In this document: one piece after another, positions 38,601 through 47,316 of the stretch
Layout of the letters: each line of letters opens with the position of its first letter
Position numbering within the stretch: position 1 is the stretch's first letter
DNA from: Herbinix hemicellulosilytica
Lineage (GTDB): Bacteria; Bacillota; Clostridia; Lachnospirales; Lachnospiraceae
NCBI RefSeq assembly: GCF_002904165.1
Contig: NZ_CVTD020000026.1
Location: 1-64,000 of the forward strand
Direction of reading: 5' to 3'
DNA length: 64,000 bases
Made by a program: the position numbers and the translations under genes
The notes under the pieces: model-generated
Told to the model about the DNA's origin: nothing
Database searches by the model: none
What the model saw: the letters and a program-made list of their open reading frames with translations, nothing else

Positions 38601-39558
38601 TTGCTATGGGATAACCGGTAGCCTTGCTTGCCAGGGCGGATGACCTGGAAACTCTGGGATTTACTTCTATAACCGCATATTCAAAGCTGTCGGGATTTAA
38701 GGCAAACTGACAATTACAGCCCCCTTCCACCCCAAGGGCATTAATTATGTCAAGGGCCGCGGTCCGAAGCATCTGATATTCCTTATCGGCTAGTGTCACT
38801 GCCGGGGCAATAACTATGCTGTCTCCCGTATGTATTCCGACCGGATCAAAGTTTTCCATGGAGCAAACGGTAATCGCATTTCCGGCCCTGTCCCTCATAA
38901 CCTCAAATTCAATTTCTTTCCAGCCTGCTATGGATTTTTCCACAAGTATCTGATGGATGGGCGACATAGCAAGGCCCCCCTTTGCGATTTCTATAAGCTC
39001 AGCCCTGGAATAAGCTATACCGCCTCCTGTTCCTCCTAAAGTAAAGGCGGGACGCACAATCACGGGGTAACCCGTTTCATCCGCAAACTTTAAAGCCCCG
39101 TCAACATCGGTTGCTATAACGGAAGGTACTACCGGCCGGCCTATCTGCTTCATGGTTTCCCTGAATAAGTGTCTGTCCTCGGCCTTGTCAATCGCCTCCG
39201 GGGAACTGCCAAGAAGCCTAATATTCATTTTTTCAAGGAAACCCTCTTTGGCAAGCTGCATGCAAAGATTAAGCCCCGTCTGACCTCCCAGTCCCGACAG
39301 GATGCTGTCGGGTCGCTCTTTTTCTATAATCCGCTTTACGGTAGTAAGGGTAAGAGGCTCTATATAAATTTTATCCGCGATATTTTTGTCTGTCATAATG
39401 GTCGCAGGGTTGGAATTGATAAGAACAATTTCAATTCCTTCCTCTTTAAGCACACGGCAAGCCTGCGTTCCTGCGTAGTCAAATTCCGCAGCCTGACCTA
39501 TAACTATCGGGCCGGATCCGATAACAAGGGTCTTTTTGATACTTTTATCAACAGGCAT
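35614..39558 (-). CDS. carB-dapF: Carbamoyl-phosphate synthase large chain fused to diaminopimelate epimerase
   Basis: A 1314-residue fusion. Residues 1 to about 1035 are CarB: two ATP-grasp halves starting [20 protein letters not shown] and [20 protein letters not shown], with [18 protein letters not shown] and [16 protein letters not shown], then the MGS-like allosteric domain ([13 protein letters not shown]). Residues about 1036-1314 are a complete DapF of normal length, with both catalytic Cys in [15 protein letters not shown] and [14 protein letters not shown]. There is no stop or frameshift between them. ATG (MPVDKSI) overlaps carA by 11 bp. It makes carbamoyl phosphate and meso-diaminopimelate. 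An internal ATG near 36432 (MQSCGND) might yield separate DapF. Confidence 0.93.
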   Translation of the reverse strand: [1314 protein letters not shown]

Positions 39559-40633
39559 GCTTATTTTCCTCCATTCTATCCACAAACAAATCAAACAGAT
39601 ACCTGGTGTCATGGGGACCGTGACAGGCCTCAGGATGAAACTGAACCGAGAATGCTTTGGTCTTTTTATACCGTATACCCTCACAGGTACCGTCATTGAC
39701 ATTGACAAACCATTCCTCAGCCAGATTTTTGTCAATAGTCTCTCTTTTGACCGCATACCCATGATTTTGGCTGGTTATGTAAACCCTTCCCGTGTTCATA
39801 TCCTTAACGGGCTGGTTGGCTCCGCGATGACCGTATTTCAGTTTATATGTCTCAAAACCGTGGGCCAGGGCAAGAAGCTGGTGTCCCAGGCAGATTCCGA
39901 ATATAACCGTTCCTGTCTTAATAAGTTCCTTTAAATTTCTGATAATCTCCGTATTCTCTGCCGGATCACCCGGCCCGTTACTGAGCATTATTCCGTCGGG
40001 AGCCAGGTCCATTATGTCCGTATAAGACGTGTTCCAGGGAAGTACCCATACGTTACAACCCCTTTTTAAAAGCTCTCTCTTTATGTTCTCCTTTAAACCG
40101 AAATCAAGCAAAGCAACGGTATATTTTCCGTTATCCGATTTATAAAACTTCCGCTCAGTGCAGGAAACTGCCTGAACAGCATTTTTTATTCTGTATGAGC
40201 ATATTTCATCCAAAGAAACCTTATCCGGGCTTTCTTTTGTAATCCGTCCGTTCATAACACCCTGTTCCCTTATTATCCTTGTAAGAGCTCTGGTATCAAT
40301 TCCGTAAAGCCCGGGAATATTTCTTTCCTTCAAAAAAATGTCAAGCTGACCCTCACTGCGAAAATTTGAGGGGGCTTGGCATGGTGTTTTAACTATATAT
40401 GCTAAGGGACCGACGGATGTGCTTTCAAAATCCTGTGATATTACTCCATAATTGCCTATAAGGGGGAAGGTATGAAGCACAATTTGACCGTAATAACTAA
40501 GATCCGTAAGGGTTTCCAAATATCCGTTCATTCCTGTGGTAAATACAATTTCTCCCGTCACATCCTTCTCGGCCCCGAAACTAAAACCCTCAAAGACCAT
40601 ACCGTTTTCCAAAATCAAATACAGGGTGCTCAT
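39548..40633 (-). CDS. carA: Carbamoyl-phosphate synthase small chain
   Basis: The 361-residue glutaminase subunit supplies ammonia to CarB. The N-terminal CPSase domain has EIVFTTGMNGYLETLTDLSY. The class I amidotransferase triad is visible as Cys in FGICLGHQLLALAHG and His/Glu in FSVQFHPEACHGP. GGAGG lies upstream of the ATG. It follows purF by 4 bp and overlaps carB, so the three are one transcript. Confidence 0.95.
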   Translation of the reverse strand: MSTLYLILENGMVFEGFSFGAEKDVTGEIVFTTGMNGYLETLTDLSYYGQIVLHTFPLIGNYGVISQDFESTSVGPLAYIVKTPCQAPSNFRSEGQLDIFLKERNIPGLYGIDTRALTRIIREQGVMNGRITKESPDKVSLDEICSYRIKNAVQAVSCTERKFYKSDNGKYTVALLDFGLKENIKRELLKRGCNVWVLPWNTSYTDIMDLAPDGIMLSNGPGDPAENTEIIRNLKELIKTGTVIFGICLGHQLLALAHGFETYKLKYGHRGANQPVKDMNTGRVYITSQNHGYAVKRETIDKNLAEEWFVNVNDGTCEGIRYKKTKAFSVQFHPEACHGPHDTRYLFDLFVDRMEENKHAC

Positions 40634-40637
40634 TCTT

Positions 40638-42053
40638 TTACACCTCCTCCAGGTCCTGCTTTGTTACGGATACTTTACACTTATGGCCCGTAAAGCATCC
40701 GGTACAAAAGCTTAGCCTGCATTTTTTACATGCTTCTTTTAATCCTTCGATACTTATATATCCTAAACTGTCCGCTCCGATCTGTTTGCAGATTTCATCA
40801 ATGCTCATTTTATTTGCAATCAGATTATCAGGGCTGTCTATATCCGTTCCGTAATGACAAGTATATCTAAAGGGAGGAGAGGAAATCCGCATATGAACCT
40901 CTTTGGCACCGGCACTTTTAAGGCTTCTTACTATCTTCTCGCTGGTGGTTCCCCGTACTATCGAATCATCCACCAATACTATTCTTTTTCCTTCAATGTT
41001 GGCTTTAAGGGGATTTAGCTTTAACCTTACCGCGTAATCCCGCATATCCTGGGTAGGATATATAAAGCTTCTTCCTATATATCTGTTTTTTACAAACGCC
41101 GGAACCAAAGGAATATTGCTTTCAATGCTGTATCCTATGGCTGCTTCCAGGCCAGAATCCGGAACACCGCAGACAATATCAGCTTCTACAGGGTATTCCC
41201 TTGCCAGGGCTTTGCCCATATTTACCCGGGCTTCATAAACACTAAGCCCGTCGATTACCGAATCATGCCTTGCAAAATAAATGTATTCAAAAATACAAAG
41301 ACCGCCGGTTTCATCTTCATTCTTAAGTACGACTTCTTCGTATGTTATTTTTCCGTTCTCGATAATAATTACTTCACCCGGCCTTACGTCACGGATGTAA
41401 TCAAAGCCGCAGGTATCAAGCGCACAGCTTTCCGAGGCTACGGCTATCCCGTCGGAATTTTTCCCTATGCAAAGCGGTCTGTACCCTTTCGGGTCCCGAA
41501 CGGCTATCAGTTTATTTTCGCTGCCGGCTATAATCAGGCTAAATGCCCCTTTTAAATATCCCCCGGCCTTTATAACTCCTTTAAGGGTATCCTGCTCTCT
41601 GGTAATGTGATAGGCTATTAAGGCCGATACCACCTCACTGTCGCTGCTGGAATTAAAGTCAACCCCGTAACTTTTAAGCTGTGTCCGAAGTTCCAGTGCG
41701 TTGGTGATATTGCCGTTATGCGCCGTGGCAATACGGCCCGTAAGATATTCTGTTATGAAGGGTCCAACGTTTTCTTTAGTATTGCTGCCTGTGGTTGAAT
41801 ATCTGGTATGGCCTACGGCAATATGACCTTTGAGGCGGTTTTGGAGTACGTTTCCGGAGAAAACTTCGCTGACCAGCCCCAGATTTTTGTGGTATAAGAT
41901 TTTCCCTTTGGATACTACGGCTATGCCTGCCCCCTCCTGGCCCCTGTGCTGCAGGGTAAGTAATCCGTTATAAGTAATTCCGGCAGCTTCCTCCTTCAGG
42001 GTAGAAACTCCGAAAACCGCACATTCTTCATGAATTTTATCGCTGATTTCCAT
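40638..42053 (-). CDS. purF: Amidophosphoribosyltransferase
   Basis: A 471-residue enzyme for the first step of purine synthesis, transferring glutamine nitrogen to PRPP. The N-terminal Ntn domain becomes active when the short leader MEISDKIHEE is removed to expose the Cys of CAVFGV. The PRPP-binding motif is RIVLVDDSIVRGTTSEKIV. Cys residues in CKKCRLSFCTGC indicate the Bacillus-type enzyme with a [4Fe-4S] cluster. The ATG nine bases after GAGGAG is preferred over one two codons earlier. Confidence 0.95.
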   Translation of the reverse strand: MEISDKIHEECAVFGVSTLKEEAAGITYNGLLTLQHRGQEGAGIAVVSKGKILYHKNLGLVSEVFSGNVLQNRLKGHIAVGHTRYSTTGSNTKENVGPFITEYLTGRIATAHNGNITNALELRTQLKSYGVDFNSSSDSEVVSALIAYHITREQDTLKGVIKAGGYLKGAFSLIIAGSENKLIAVRDPKGYRPLCIGKNSDGIAVASESCALDTCGFDYIRDVRPGEVIIIENGKITYEEVVLKNEDETGGLCIFEYIYFARHDSVIDGLSVYEARVNMGKALAREYPVEADIVCGVPDSGLEAAIGYSIESNIPLVPAFVKNRYIGRSFIYPTQDMRDYAVRLKLNPLKANIEGKRIVLVDDSIVRGTTSEKIVRSLKSAGAKEVHMRISSPPFRYTCHYGTDIDSPDNLIANKMSIDEICKQIGADSLGYISIEGLKEACKKCRLSFCTGCFTGHKCKVSVTKQDLEEV

Positions 42054-42183
42054 AAACATTATCTCCTCGGCTACAATTCATCTTTTGGTTTTGCAAATTA
42101 ACATCTTAATTGCTGTATTCGCTCTAACCGGCTTTACCGCTCTATCTGCTTTATACCGTCTGTAACAGCATGCAAGTAAATAT

Positions 42184-42900
42184 TTAATTTGCCGTATAAA
42201 GCTGCTTATAGGGATTTTTTGCATTGGGCCTTAATACGTAAAAACTGTCTGCCGCCAATTTTTCTGCGTCAAAGCCGAAAATTTCGCAATACTCGGTCAA
42301 ATAAGGTATCATCTCTTCCTTATCTTCCTTTGTGGCAATCCCTACTACAACCTGGGCGGGCAGGCCTGTAAGCTCTTTGTCGGTGCGGATAAATATGCAC
42401 CCGCCGTGCATCCCGGTACCGGTAAATTCACCAACCGGAAGGTCATCCGCTCCGATACCCAGGACAACAATGAGTCCTCCTGCCAGATACTCCCCGAGAA
42501 AGCTTCCTGCTTTTCCGCCTACTACGATAACCGGCTTTTTATCCTTGTACTGCTTCATGTGTATGCCTGTACGGTACCCGGCATCGCCCTTTACATAGAT
42601 GCAGCCTCCCCTCATAGCATACCCCAAGGCATCCCCGGCATTTCCGTATACAATTATTTTTCCCTCATTCATGGTATCCCCGACGGCATCCTGAACGTTT
42701 CCTTTTACTTTAATTATGGCACCGTCAAGATAAGCTCCCAGGGCATTTCCGGGTGTCCCTTCAATGGTTATGACCTTATCCTTAAGGCCGCTGCCAATGT
42801 ATCGTTGCCCGTAGCAGTCACTTATAAACACATCCCCTTCGGCTGCTTTTATCATCTCGTTTAACTCTTTAAAATCCATGTTTTCCGCTGATATATTCAT
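42184..42900 (-). CDS. Glutamate synthase GXGXG-domain subunit (GltB domain 3)
   Basis: A 238-residue right-handed beta-helix protein with repeated Gly motifs (YIGSGLKDKVITIEG, GAYLDGAIIKVKGNVQDA, GGCIYVKGDAGYRTG) that corresponds to the C-terminal domain of the GltB alpha subunit. In archaeal-type split glutamate synthases it is a separate protein (GlxC-like). It overlaps the FAD oxidoreductase gene by 4 bp (ATGA), showing coupling. The 120 bp between it and purF carry nothing I can name. Confidence 0.88.
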   Translation of the reverse strand: MNISAENMDFKELNEMIKAAEGDVFISDCYGQRYIGSGLKDKVITIEGTPGNALGAYLDGAIIKVKGNVQDAVGDTMNEGKIIVYGNAGDALGYAMRGGCIYVKGDAGYRTGIHMKQYKDKKPVIVVGGKAGSFLGEYLAGGLIVVLGIGADDLPVGEFTGTGMHGGCIFIRTDKELTGLPAQVVVGIATKEDKEEMIPYLTEYCEIFGFDAEKLAADSFYVLRPNAKNPYKQLYTAN

Positions 42901-44126
42901 AGATCGGCACCTCCCAGTTTTCTTACCCGTTCCTCCTTGGTAAATGCCATCAGGCCCGGTCTTTCACATATCAGTGAAAAGTCTATGGAGGAAAGCGGGG
43001 TCCTTTCACGGATCAGGCTTGTATATATTCCTGCCTTATCTACATTTTTAATAAGTATGTATCCGTTAAGCCGGTCCGATCCGTAAAACAGTTTTTTATA
43101 GCCTCCGTCTTTTTTATCCGTATAAACGTCACCGTAATATGATCCTGCGGTAATTATATGAAGGCCGAAAAAGCCTATGGCATTCATAGGAATGGCTTTG
43201 GCAAAGCTCATATCTGCCCCTGCCATATTAGCCCCGGCACATTCCCCCTGCATATAGGCATTGGGAAGAAGCGCCATTATTTTGCTTTGGCCGGTTGAAA
43301 CGTCCACGGACTGAGTGCAGTCACCTGCAGCATAGATATCTTTTGCCGATGTTTCACACCTGTCATTAATTATTATGCCCTTGTCTATGTCGGCGATTCC
43401 GGCAAGGAGTTTCGTATTGGGCCGGACACCCACGGCTATTACCAGTATGTCAGAATCTACGCTTGCCCCATTATCTAAGATTGCAGTATTGCCATCAAAA
43501 GTTTTTACGCCGGAGGAAAGAATAAACTTCATGCCCTTCCTTTCAAGATGGTCCTGAACAATACGGGCACCCTCATCATCCAAAATGCTTGACAAAATCC
43601 TAGGAGCCAAATCCACTACGGTGATTTCCTTAACCTTATCCAATATTCCTTCGGCACACTTAAGTCCTATAAGGCCTGCTCCCAATATCAGAACTTTCTT
43701 TTCCTTACCAAGGGAGGCCTGTAATTTCCTCGCATCATCCAGGCTCATAAAGGTAAATTTATCTTTTACCGTATCCAGTCCTTCTATAGGCGGAACAAAA
43801 GCAGAAGAACCGGCGGCAACCAGCAATTTATCATAAGGTATGGTCTTTTTATCGTCCAGCTCAACATACTTATTGTCCGGACATATCTTTGTTACCGTCT
43901 TTCCGGCAAGAAAAGTGCATTTGTTTCTTTTATAAAAATCATCATCCCTGTATTTCATCCTTTGCTCGTCGGTTTTTCCCTGCAAAAGATATGATATGAG
44001 CGGGCGGGAGTATGTATGATGGGGCTCACTTGAAATAATTGTTATTTCACCCGATTTATCAAGCTGTCTTATTTTTTCCACAGCCCCGATTCCGGCAGCG
44101 GAATTTCCGATAATTACATATTTCAC
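42897..44126 (-). CDS. FAD/NAD(P)-dependent oxidoreductase of the glutamate synthase cluster
   Basis: A 409-residue pyridine-nucleotide-disulfide-type flavoprotein. It has an N-terminal FAD fold (KYVIIGNSAAGIGAVEKIR), a central NAD(P) fold (KKVLILGAGLIGLKCAEGI) and the second FAD motif DIYAAGDCTQSVD. It resembles NirB N-terminal and rubredoxin reductases. GTG at 44126 gives the usual MKYVIIGNSAAG start; a GTG at 44135 overlapping the upstream stop is possible. Surrounded by glutamate synthase pieces, it probably feeds electrons to the FMN subunit in place of GltD. Confidence 0.85.
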   Translation of the reverse strand: MKYVIIGNSAAGIGAVEKIRQLDKSGEITIISSEPHHTYSRPLISYLLQGKTDEQRMKYRDDDFYKRNKCTFLAGKTVTKICPDNKYVELDDKKTIPYDKLLVAAGSSAFVPPIEGLDTVKDKFTFMSLDDARKLQASLGKEKKVLILGAGLIGLKCAEGILDKVKEITVVDLAPRILSSILDDEGARIVQDHLERKGMKFILSSGVKTFDGNTAILDNGASVDSDILVIAVGVRPNTKLLAGIADIDKGIIINDRCETSAKDIYAAGDCTQSVDVSTGQSKIMALLPNAYMQGECAGANMAGADMSFAKAIPMNAIGFFGLHIITAGSYYGDVYTDKKDGGYKKLFYGSDRLNGYILIKNVDKAGIYTSLIRERTPLSSIDFSLICERPGLMAFTKEERVRKLGGADL

Positions 44127-44131
44127 AACCC

Positions 44132-44563
44132 TCACCCTCTTTCCTCAAAAACTATGGCTCCGTTGGGACACCCCTTGACACAGGCCGGTGTCCGGTCTGC
44201 CGTTCTTATGCAAAGCTCACATTTAAGTACCGTTTTATCATCAGCATATGAAATGGCCCCGTAAGGGCAGCAAAGAATACATGTAAAGCAGCTTATGCAT
44301 TTATCAGAATTTATTGTGACAACACCGTCAGATACGGTTAAGGCTCCCGTAATACACCCCTTTACACAAAGAGGCTCCTTACAGTGGCGGCAGGATACCG
44401 CAAAACTTATATCATCCTTTTCCTCTATTTTTATTCTGGGATTAGTCCTGATCCCTTTGAGGGCTCTTGCCATGTCTTTTTCTCCGGTTCCTGCGAAAGT
44501 ACAGTAATATTCGCACAGGTGGCAGGCAAGGCACCACTTTTCATTTACATATACTCTTTTCAC
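44132..44563 (-). CDS. 4Fe-4S dicluster ferredoxin-like subunit
   Basis: A 143-residue HycB/DmsB-type iron-sulfur protein with four Cys clusters: CLACHLCEYYC, CRHCKEPLCVKGC, CISCFTCILCC and CELCIRTADRTPACVKGC. It can hold several [4Fe-4S] centres and passes electrons between flavoprotein and partner. It starts at GTG after GAGGTGA, five bp after purA. By position it is the electron-transfer subunit of the split glutamate synthase. Confidence 0.85.
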   Translation of the reverse strand: MKRVYVNEKWCLACHLCEYYCTFAGTGEKDMARALKGIRTNPRIKIEEKDDISFAVSCRHCKEPLCVKGCITGALTVSDGVVTINSDKCISCFTCILCCPYGAISYADDKTVLKCELCIRTADRTPACVKGCPNGAIVFEERG

Positions 44564-44567
44564 CGGG

Positions 44568-45839
44568 TCACCTCATTTCGATATAATCATCCCGGCCGGG
44601 CCCTACCGATACGTAACGGATCGGACACCCTACAGCCTTTTCAATAAATTCTATATATTTTCTGGCTGCATCCGGCAGGTCTTCGGGCTTTCTGCACCCT
44701 GAAATATCCGTTTTAAATCCTTCCATATATTCATAAACGGGTTTTGCTCTCATAAGCCTGTCACCGACAGGAAATTCCTCGCATCTTTTCCCGTCAATTT
44801 CATAGGCAACGCAAACCGGTATTTTATCCATATAAGCCAGCACATCCAGTTTCGTAAGGGCAATAAAGTCGGCTCCCTGAACCTTTACGCCGTACCTGCT
44901 TGCCGGAACGTCAAAACCTCCTACTCTTCTTGGCCTTCCTGTGGCAGCTCCGTATTCCGCCCCGGCTTCACGTAAGGCTTTGGCTTCATCCCCGAAAAGT
45001 TCAGCCACAAACGGGCCTTCGCCGACACATGTGGAATATGCTTTCATTACCCCCACCACGTTGTCAAGCTTGATGCCGGGAATTCCCGCTCCTGTGGTTG
45101 CATATGCCGCCAGGGTCTGGGAAGAGGTGGTATAAGGGTATATACCGTAATCAATATCCCGCAGGGCTCCAAGCTGGGCCTCAAACAGGATATTCTTATT
45201 TTCCTGCACTGCTTTATAAAGATAAGCTGAGGTGTCTGTTATATATGGCATTAAAGGTTTTCCGTATTCAATAAGCCACTCATATATCGACTCCAAAGAC
45301 AGCCTTATCTGACCGTAACCGCTTAAAATAATGTCCTTCCATTCCAAAATGTTGGCAAGTTTATCTTTTAGGGTTTCCGGTTCTAAAAGGTCCATCATCC
45401 GAATGCCCTTTTTCATGTATTTATCCCCGTAAACCGGAGCTATGCCCCTTCTTGTAGAACCGTATTTTTTGTCACCCAGCCGTTCCTCTTCCAGGATATC
45501 CTGCTGCTTATGGTACGGCATGCATATAAATGCTTTGTCACTTATTTTCAGTTTATCCGGTGTTATTCTTATTCCCTTGCTTCGGAGGGTTTCTAACTCC
45601 CCGTATAAATGCTCCAGATCAATTACCATGCCACATCCCATAACGTTAACGACATTATCACGAAGGATACCCGACGGAAGAAGATTTAGTATAAATTTTC
45701 CCTTATCATTTATAACCGTATGGCCTGCGTTGTTTCCTCCCTGATACCTGCAGATTACATCATAATCGGCAGAAAGCAGGTCTACCATGCGGCCTTTTCC
45801 TTCATCTCCCCAGTTTATTCCCACAATAGCAGTAAGCAT
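44568..45839 (-). CDS. purA: Adenylosuccinate synthetase
   Basis: A 423-residue GTP-dependent enzyme that joins IMP and aspartate on the way to AMP. The P-loop is INWGDEGKGRMVD, with CRYQGGNNAGHTV, STRRGIAPVYGDK and the C-terminal GTP-binding TKLDVL. ATG (MLTAIVG) after GAGGTG is preferred over a GTG three codons earlier that overlaps the RBS. Confidence 0.95.
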   Translation of the reverse strand: MLTAIVGINWGDEGKGRMVDLLSADYDVICRYQGGNNAGHTVINDKGKFILNLLPSGILRDNVVNVMGCGMVIDLEHLYGELETLRSKGIRITPDKLKISDKAFICMPYHKQQDILEEERLGDKKYGSTRRGIAPVYGDKYMKKGIRMMDLLEPETLKDKLANILEWKDIILSGYGQIRLSLESIYEWLIEYGKPLMPYITDTSAYLYKAVQENKNILFEAQLGALRDIDYGIYPYTTSSQTLAAYATTGAGIPGIKLDNVVGVMKAYSTCVGEGPFVAELFGDEAKALREAGAEYGAATGRPRRVGGFDVPASRYGVKVQGADFIALTKLDVLAYMDKIPVCVAYEIDGKRCEEFPVGDRLMRAKPVYEYMEGFKTDISGCRKPEDLPDAARKYIEFIEKAVGCPIRYVSVGPGRDDYIEMR

Positions 45840-45888
45840 ATTTTTCACCTCAATAATTTAATTGGCTTGTTACAGGCCAGATGTTTTC

Positions 45889-47316
45889 TTAAACCTGTAT
45901 ATTAACATCTACGCCCAATAAGTCTTTGTTTTCATCTAGTATGACGGCTATATCCGACAAGTATTCTTCCGTCTGTTCTTTTGCCCGGCCCGTAAAACGG
46001 CGGACATCCGTAATGGTATTTAATTCTTCTTCTGTTAATCCGAAAGCCTTATCTTCCAATATCCGCTTAAGCAGATCATTTTCCCCGCCTTCTTGCTTTA
46101 CTTTACCTGCCGCCGCAATGGAATGTCTGCGGATGCGCTCATGAAGCGCCTGCCTGTCTCCGCCTTTTTTGACGCAGTACATCAATATATTTTCCGTTGC
46201 CATAAAAGGAAGTTCCTCATCCAGGTGCTTCTTTATCATCCTGGGATAAACCGTAAGGCCGCTTACTATATTAATGTAAAGAGAAAGAATACCGTCTACC
46301 GCAAGAAAGGCTTCAGGTATCGAAATCCTTCCGTTGGCTGAATCGTCAAGAGTCCGCTCAAGCCACTGGGCACTTGCCGTAAATGCCGGATTTTGCGTAT
46401 TTACTATCACATATCTGGCAAGAGAAGCTATCCTTTCGCTTCTCATAGGATTTCGCTTATATGCCATGGCCGAAGATCCGATCTGGCCTGCTTCAAAAGG
46501 CTCTTCTATTTCTTTTAAGTGGGACAATAGGCGAATATCGTTTGAAAACTTTGCGGCACTTTGGGCTATACCCGAAAGAACAGAAAGCACATAATAATCT
46601 ACCTTTCTGGAGTAGGTCTGGCCGCTGACCTTGTATACGCTGTCAAAGCCCATCTTTTCAGCTATTTTTTGCTCCAAAAGTTTTACTTTTTCATGGTCAC
46701 CTTCAAACAGGGAAAGAAAGCTGGCTGCTGTTCCTGTAGTTCCCTTGCAGCCAAGAAGTTTTAGGTTTTTTAGAGTAAATTCCAGCTGATCAAGGTCAAA
46801 GACCAGATCCTGCATCCAGAGGGTTGCCCTTTTTCCTACCGTGGTAGGCTGGGCTGCCTGAAAATGGGTATAGGCTAAACATGGCAGGTCCTTGTATTTA
46901 TCAGCAAATTCATAAAGTTTTGCAAGAGTATTTATAAGCAGCTTTTTTATACGCAAAAGGGCACTTCTCATAAGAATAATGTTGGTATTGTCCCCCACAT
47001 AACAGGAAGTAGCCCCAAGATGTATAATAGGTTTTGCCAGTGGGCACTGCTCACCGTAGGCGTGTATATGTGCCATTACGTCATGGCGTACTTCCGCTTC
47101 TTTTTTCTTTGCAACTTCATAGTTTATGTCATAAATATGGGCCTTCATTTCTTCAATCTGATCATCGCTTATAGGAAGTCCCAGCTCCTTTTCGCTTTCC
47201 GCCAGAGCAACCCAAAGCTTGCGCCAGGTGGAAAATTTATTATCGTCAGAAAAGATTTGCTGCATTTCCTTACCGGCATAGCGTTTGCACAAGGGATTTT
47301 CATACACCGATGACAT
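45889..47316 (-). CDS. purB: Adenylosuccinate lyase
   Basis: A 475-residue fumarase/aspartase superfamily enzyme used twice in purine synthesis (SAICAR to AICAR, adenylosuccinate to AMP). It carries ATSCYVGDNTNIIL, AYTHFQAAQPTTVGKRA and the flexible signature loop GSSAMAYKRNPMRSERI. It starts inside the end of purC (17-bp overlap) after AGGAGG. The length is close to the eukaryotic-like PurB clade. Confidence 0.95.
   Translation of the reverse strand: MSSVYENPLCKRYAGKEMQQIFSDDNKFSTWRKLWVALAESEKELGLPISDDQIEEMKAHIYDINYEVAKKKEAEVRHDVMAHIHAYGEQCPLAKPIIHLGATSCYVGDNTNIILMRSALLRIKKLLINTLAKLYEFADKYKDLPCLAYTHFQAAQPTTVGKRATLWMQDLVFDLDQLEFTLKNLKLLGCKGTTGTAASFLSLFEGDHEKVKLLEQKIAEKMGFDSVYKVSGQTYSRKVDYYVLSVLSGIAQSAAKFSNDIRLLSHLKEIEEPFEAGQIGSSAMAYKRNPMRSERIASLARYVIVNTQNPAFTASAQWLERTLDDSANGRISIPEAFLAVDGILSLYINIVSGLTVYPRMIKKHLDEELPFMATENILMYCVKKGGDRQALHERIRRHSIAAAGKVKQEGGENDLLKRILEDKAFGLTEEELNTITDVRRFTGRAKEQTEEYLSDIAVILDENKDLLGVDVNIQV

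Noticed and set aside
39559-39762. 68-residue N-terminal extension of CarB
   Set aside because: It lies inside carA in another frame; homology begins at the ATG at 39558, which has the expected overlap.
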